Positions 15,777-16,881 of a stretch of 16,881 bases of DNA are shown here, piece by piece. The stretch is from Alphaproteobacteria bacterium (lineage in GTDB: Bacteria > Pseudomonadota > Alphaproteobacteria > SMXP01): positions 1 to 16,881 of the forward strand of contig SMXP01000048.1 of assembly GCA_004356335.1 (NCBI GenBank). The letters are read 5' to 3'. The position numbers and the translations under genes were made by a program. The stretch's first letter is position 1, and the number at the start of each line of letters is the position of its first letter. The notes under the pieces are model-generated. The model was not told the DNA's origin, ran no database searches, and was given only the letters and a program-made list of their open reading frames with translations.

Positions 15777-16132
15777 GAATGTTCGTGCTTTAATACGTCT
15801 TCGTTAGGTCGCCGCAACAGCTGATCGCGCCGCGCCATAGCGGCGCGGGGCGACCAGATGCCATAGCTCCAAGGTCGCCACATATGGTGTTGGCATTCGC
15901 CGGCTTCGGGCACCGGATCGAAGCCATGAGAACCGCCGGGACGACAGCGCGACAGGCGCGCCAGGCTCAACCAACCGCCCCGCCAGCCACCATAGCGGCG
16001 CACCGCTTCGAGAGCATAGTGGGAACAGGTCGGCTCGTGCCGACAGCTATGGCCGATCAGCGACGACAGGGAATAGCGATACGCCAGGATGAGGCCACGC
16101 AACAAATAGCCTAAAGGATCGAAACGGTTCAT
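15773..16132 (-). CDS. yidD: Membrane protein insertion efficiency factor YidD
   Basis: This 119-residue protein has the YidD core: an amphipathic N-terminus (LLRGLILAYRYSLSSLIG), then CRHEPTCSHYALEAVRRYGGWRGGWLSLARLSRCRPGG, and HGFDPVPE. YidD assists YidC-dependent insertion of inner-membrane proteins at the cytoplasmic membrane face. The ATG at 16132 is chosen over an in-frame GTG at 16141 because AGAGGT (16140–16145) lies 7 nt before it. The C-terminal 40 residues (WRPWSYGIWSPRAAMARRDQLL) are an extension beyond the short E. coli form (about 85 residues), as is common in alphaproteobacteria. It overlaps thrS by 4 bp, rather than lying in the more familiar rnpA–yidD–yidC cluster. Confidence 0.93.
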   Translation of the reverse strand: MNRFDPLGYLLRGLILAYRYSLSSLIGHSCRHEPTCSHYALEAVRRYGGWRGGWLSLARLSRCRPGGSHGFDPVPEAGECQHHMWRPWSYGIWSPRAAMARRDQLLRRPNEDVLKHEHS

Positions 16133-16139
16133 GACCGGC

Positions 16140-16145
16140 ACCTCT
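16140..16145 (-). promoter_or_regulatory. Ribosome-binding site of yidD abutting repeat copy C
   Basis: AGAGGT on the minus strand lies 7 nt before the yidD ATG at 16132. Its first base is the terminal base of repeat copy C, so the leader of the yidD–thrS transcript must run through, or start inside, the repeat. Confidence 0.65.
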
Positions 16146-16248
16146 AGGGTCTTTCCGGTTTTGATGGAATCAAAACCCGACCCTAAGTTGTTGTTTTATC
16201 GTGTTTCCGGACGGAAAACCGGTGGCCACTTTTCCTGGAAACACTCTA
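16145..16248 (+). repeat. Double-hairpin intergenic repeat, copy C
   Basis: This 104-bp element has exactly the length of copy A. Hairpin 1 (16145–16185) pairs TAGGGTC with GACCCTA and an inner GGTTTTGAT with ATCAAAACC around a GGA loop. The linker is AGTTGTTGTTTTATC. Hairpin 2 pairs GTGTTTCC (16201–16208) with GGAAACAC (16237–16244), with inner GGAAAA/TTTTCC arms and a GTGGCCAC palindrome at the apex. It is directly upstream of yidD, with hairpin 1 nearest the gene, and is nearly identical to copy B in reverse orientation across the operon. Confidence 0.9.
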
Positions 16249-16277
16249 ACGCACGCGAATCGTCTGGGCAAAACCTC

Positions 16278-16327
16278 GGGGCCGTTTGTTTAGCCCATAG
16301 CAGCCCCACGGACAAATGACCGGCCCC
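16278..16327 (-). terminator. Weak candidate terminator downstream of the Fe–S scaffold gene
   Basis: GGGGCCG (16278–16284) pairs perfectly with CGGCCCC (16321–16327), and TTTG/CAAA extends the pairing after a small internal loop. On the minus strand it begins 28 bp after the scaffold stop codon and is followed by GAGGTTTTGCC, a short T run. The apical loop is long, so confidence is low. Confidence 0.3.
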
Positions 16328-16355
16328 TCTTAGCCAAGCCCCACCCGGCATGGTT

Positions 16356-16784
16356 TCATCGAGCCTCAATCTCGTCGATCGCCTTGACCACCGCATCAAA
16401 TGTCAAAAGCACGGACGCATGGCGGCCCTTATAGTCGCGCACCGGCGTCAAAATTTCCAAGTCGGCCCACTTACCGGTGGGCGGTGGCCCGTTCTCTTTG
16501 AGCATGCAGCGCATGGTCTGGCGCAGCTCGCGCAGCTCTTGAGTGCCGGTTCCGACCACATTTCGGGCCATGATCGACGACGAACATTGGCCTAACGCGC
16601 AGGCCCTCACCCGATGGGCAAAATCGGTGACCACAGCCCCGTCAATCTTGAGATCGATGACCACTTTGCTGCCGCACAGGCGGCTGACCGCCGTCGCCGT
16701 GGCATGGGGATCGGCCAAGCGTTCGGTTCGTTCGATATTCCCGGCAAACTCAAGGATCCGCGCATTATAGAGATCGTCGATCAT
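16356..16784 (-). CDS. IscU/NifU-like iron–sulfur cluster scaffold protein
   Basis: This 142-residue protein belongs to the IscU/SufU/NifU N-terminal fold. It starts MIDDLYNARILEFAGNI, carries Cys37 in RLCGSK, Cys62 and Cys67 in ACALGQC, and His122 in GRHAS. Canonical IscU holds its cluster with three Cys plus an Asp, and often a His: here the Asp two residues after the first Cys is Ser39, and the third Cys after the His is Ala123. Similar substitutions occur in an alphaproteobacterial subgroup, recalled from memory, so this is probably not decay. The ATG at 16784 is chosen because an upstream extension would run into repeat copy D; GGGGGGA at 16798–16804 is a rather distant ribosome-binding site. 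It is upstream of yidD–thrS on the same strand, 223 bp away. Confidence 0.88.
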   Translation of the reverse strand: MIDDLYNARILEFAGNIERTERLADPHATATAVSRLCGSKVVIDLKIDGAVVTDFAHRVRACALGQCSSSIMARNVVGTGTQELRELRQTMRCMLKENGPPPTGKWADLEILTPVRDYKGRHASVLLTFDAVVKAIDEIEAR

Positions 16785-16817
16785 GGCCGTTAGATAATCC
16801 CCCCTTGGGCGTTCGCC

Positions 16818-16881
16818 TAGAGCGTTTCCGAACTTAACAGAATCGCGAAAACGCTCTAAGTCCTTGTTTGGTCGCATTTTC
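16818..16881 (+). repeat. Double-hairpin intergenic repeat, copy D (cut by window end)
   Basis: Hairpin 1 (16818–16858, 41 bp) pairs TAGAGCGTTT with AAACGCTCTA. The linker AGTCCTTGTTTGGTC and the first bases of hairpin 2 (GCATTTTC) follow before the window ends. By comparison with copies A and C it should end near 16921. It lies 33 bp upstream of the Fe–S scaffold start. Confidence 0.8.

Noticed and set aside
16785..16877. 31-residue N-terminal extension of the Fe–S scaffold
   Set aside because: It is a translation of repeat copy D and the following leader; family members start at MIDDLYN-like residues.
8767..16881. CRISPR array or tRNA-like structures
   Set aside because: The repeated units are far apart, inverted relative to each other, and have no spacers. 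The hairpins lack a cloverleaf, anticodon arm or CCA end.

Overview
The window reads as chromosome of an alphaproteobacterium with moderate to high GC. Supporting this: the protein sequences throughout, the gene order IscU-like scaffold – yidD – thrS, an MhpR-type IclR regulator, and four copies of a roughly 104-bp double-hairpin intergenic repeat that resembles the RIME1-type mosaic elements known from rhizobia and relatives (resemblance from memory, not searched). No plasmid, phage, transposase, CRISPR, rRNA or tRNA signature was seen.

Left part (1–7280), catabolic genes. The window opens inside an HMG-CoA-lyase-like aldolase (ends at 517). After a 252-bp gap come the two subunits of a hydantoinase/oxoprolinase-family enzyme, hyuA (770–2827) and hyuB (2846–4747), tightly coupled. 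Facing them is an IclR-family regulator of the MhpR type (4792–5739, minus strand). It is divergent from a short FAD-dependent aromatic-hydroxylase-like monooxygenase (6072–7280). A regulator of aromatic catabolism, a ring hydroxylase, an ATP-dependent amide/lactam-opening enzyme and a C–C lyase together suggest uptake-and-degrade chemistry on an unidentified ring compound; the substrate cannot be read from sequence.

Middle (7324–9260). An aldo/keto reductase (minus) is followed by a 509-bp stretch holding a possible 61-codon small gene with a 21-bp tandem repeat, then repeat copy A. Copy A sits directly before the ribosome-binding site of an unrecognised 124-residue protein.

Surface-polysaccharide operon (9268–13594, minus). 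The order of transcription is rmlB, rmlA, an O-antigen ligase/polymerase-type membrane protein, and a family 2 glycosyltransferase. RmlA and RmlB make dTDP-4-keto-6-deoxyglucose. rmlC and rmlD, needed for dTDP-rhamnose, are not in the window.

Right end (13824–16881, minus), housekeeping. An IscU-like Fe–S scaffold, yidD and thrS. yidD and thrS overlap by 4 bp. This pair is bracketed by oppositely oriented copies B and C of the repeat, and copy D lies just upstream of the scaffold gene. Stem sequences differ between copies while pairing is kept, which is the most striking non-coding signal here. All four copies lie within about 50 bp upstream of a translation start.
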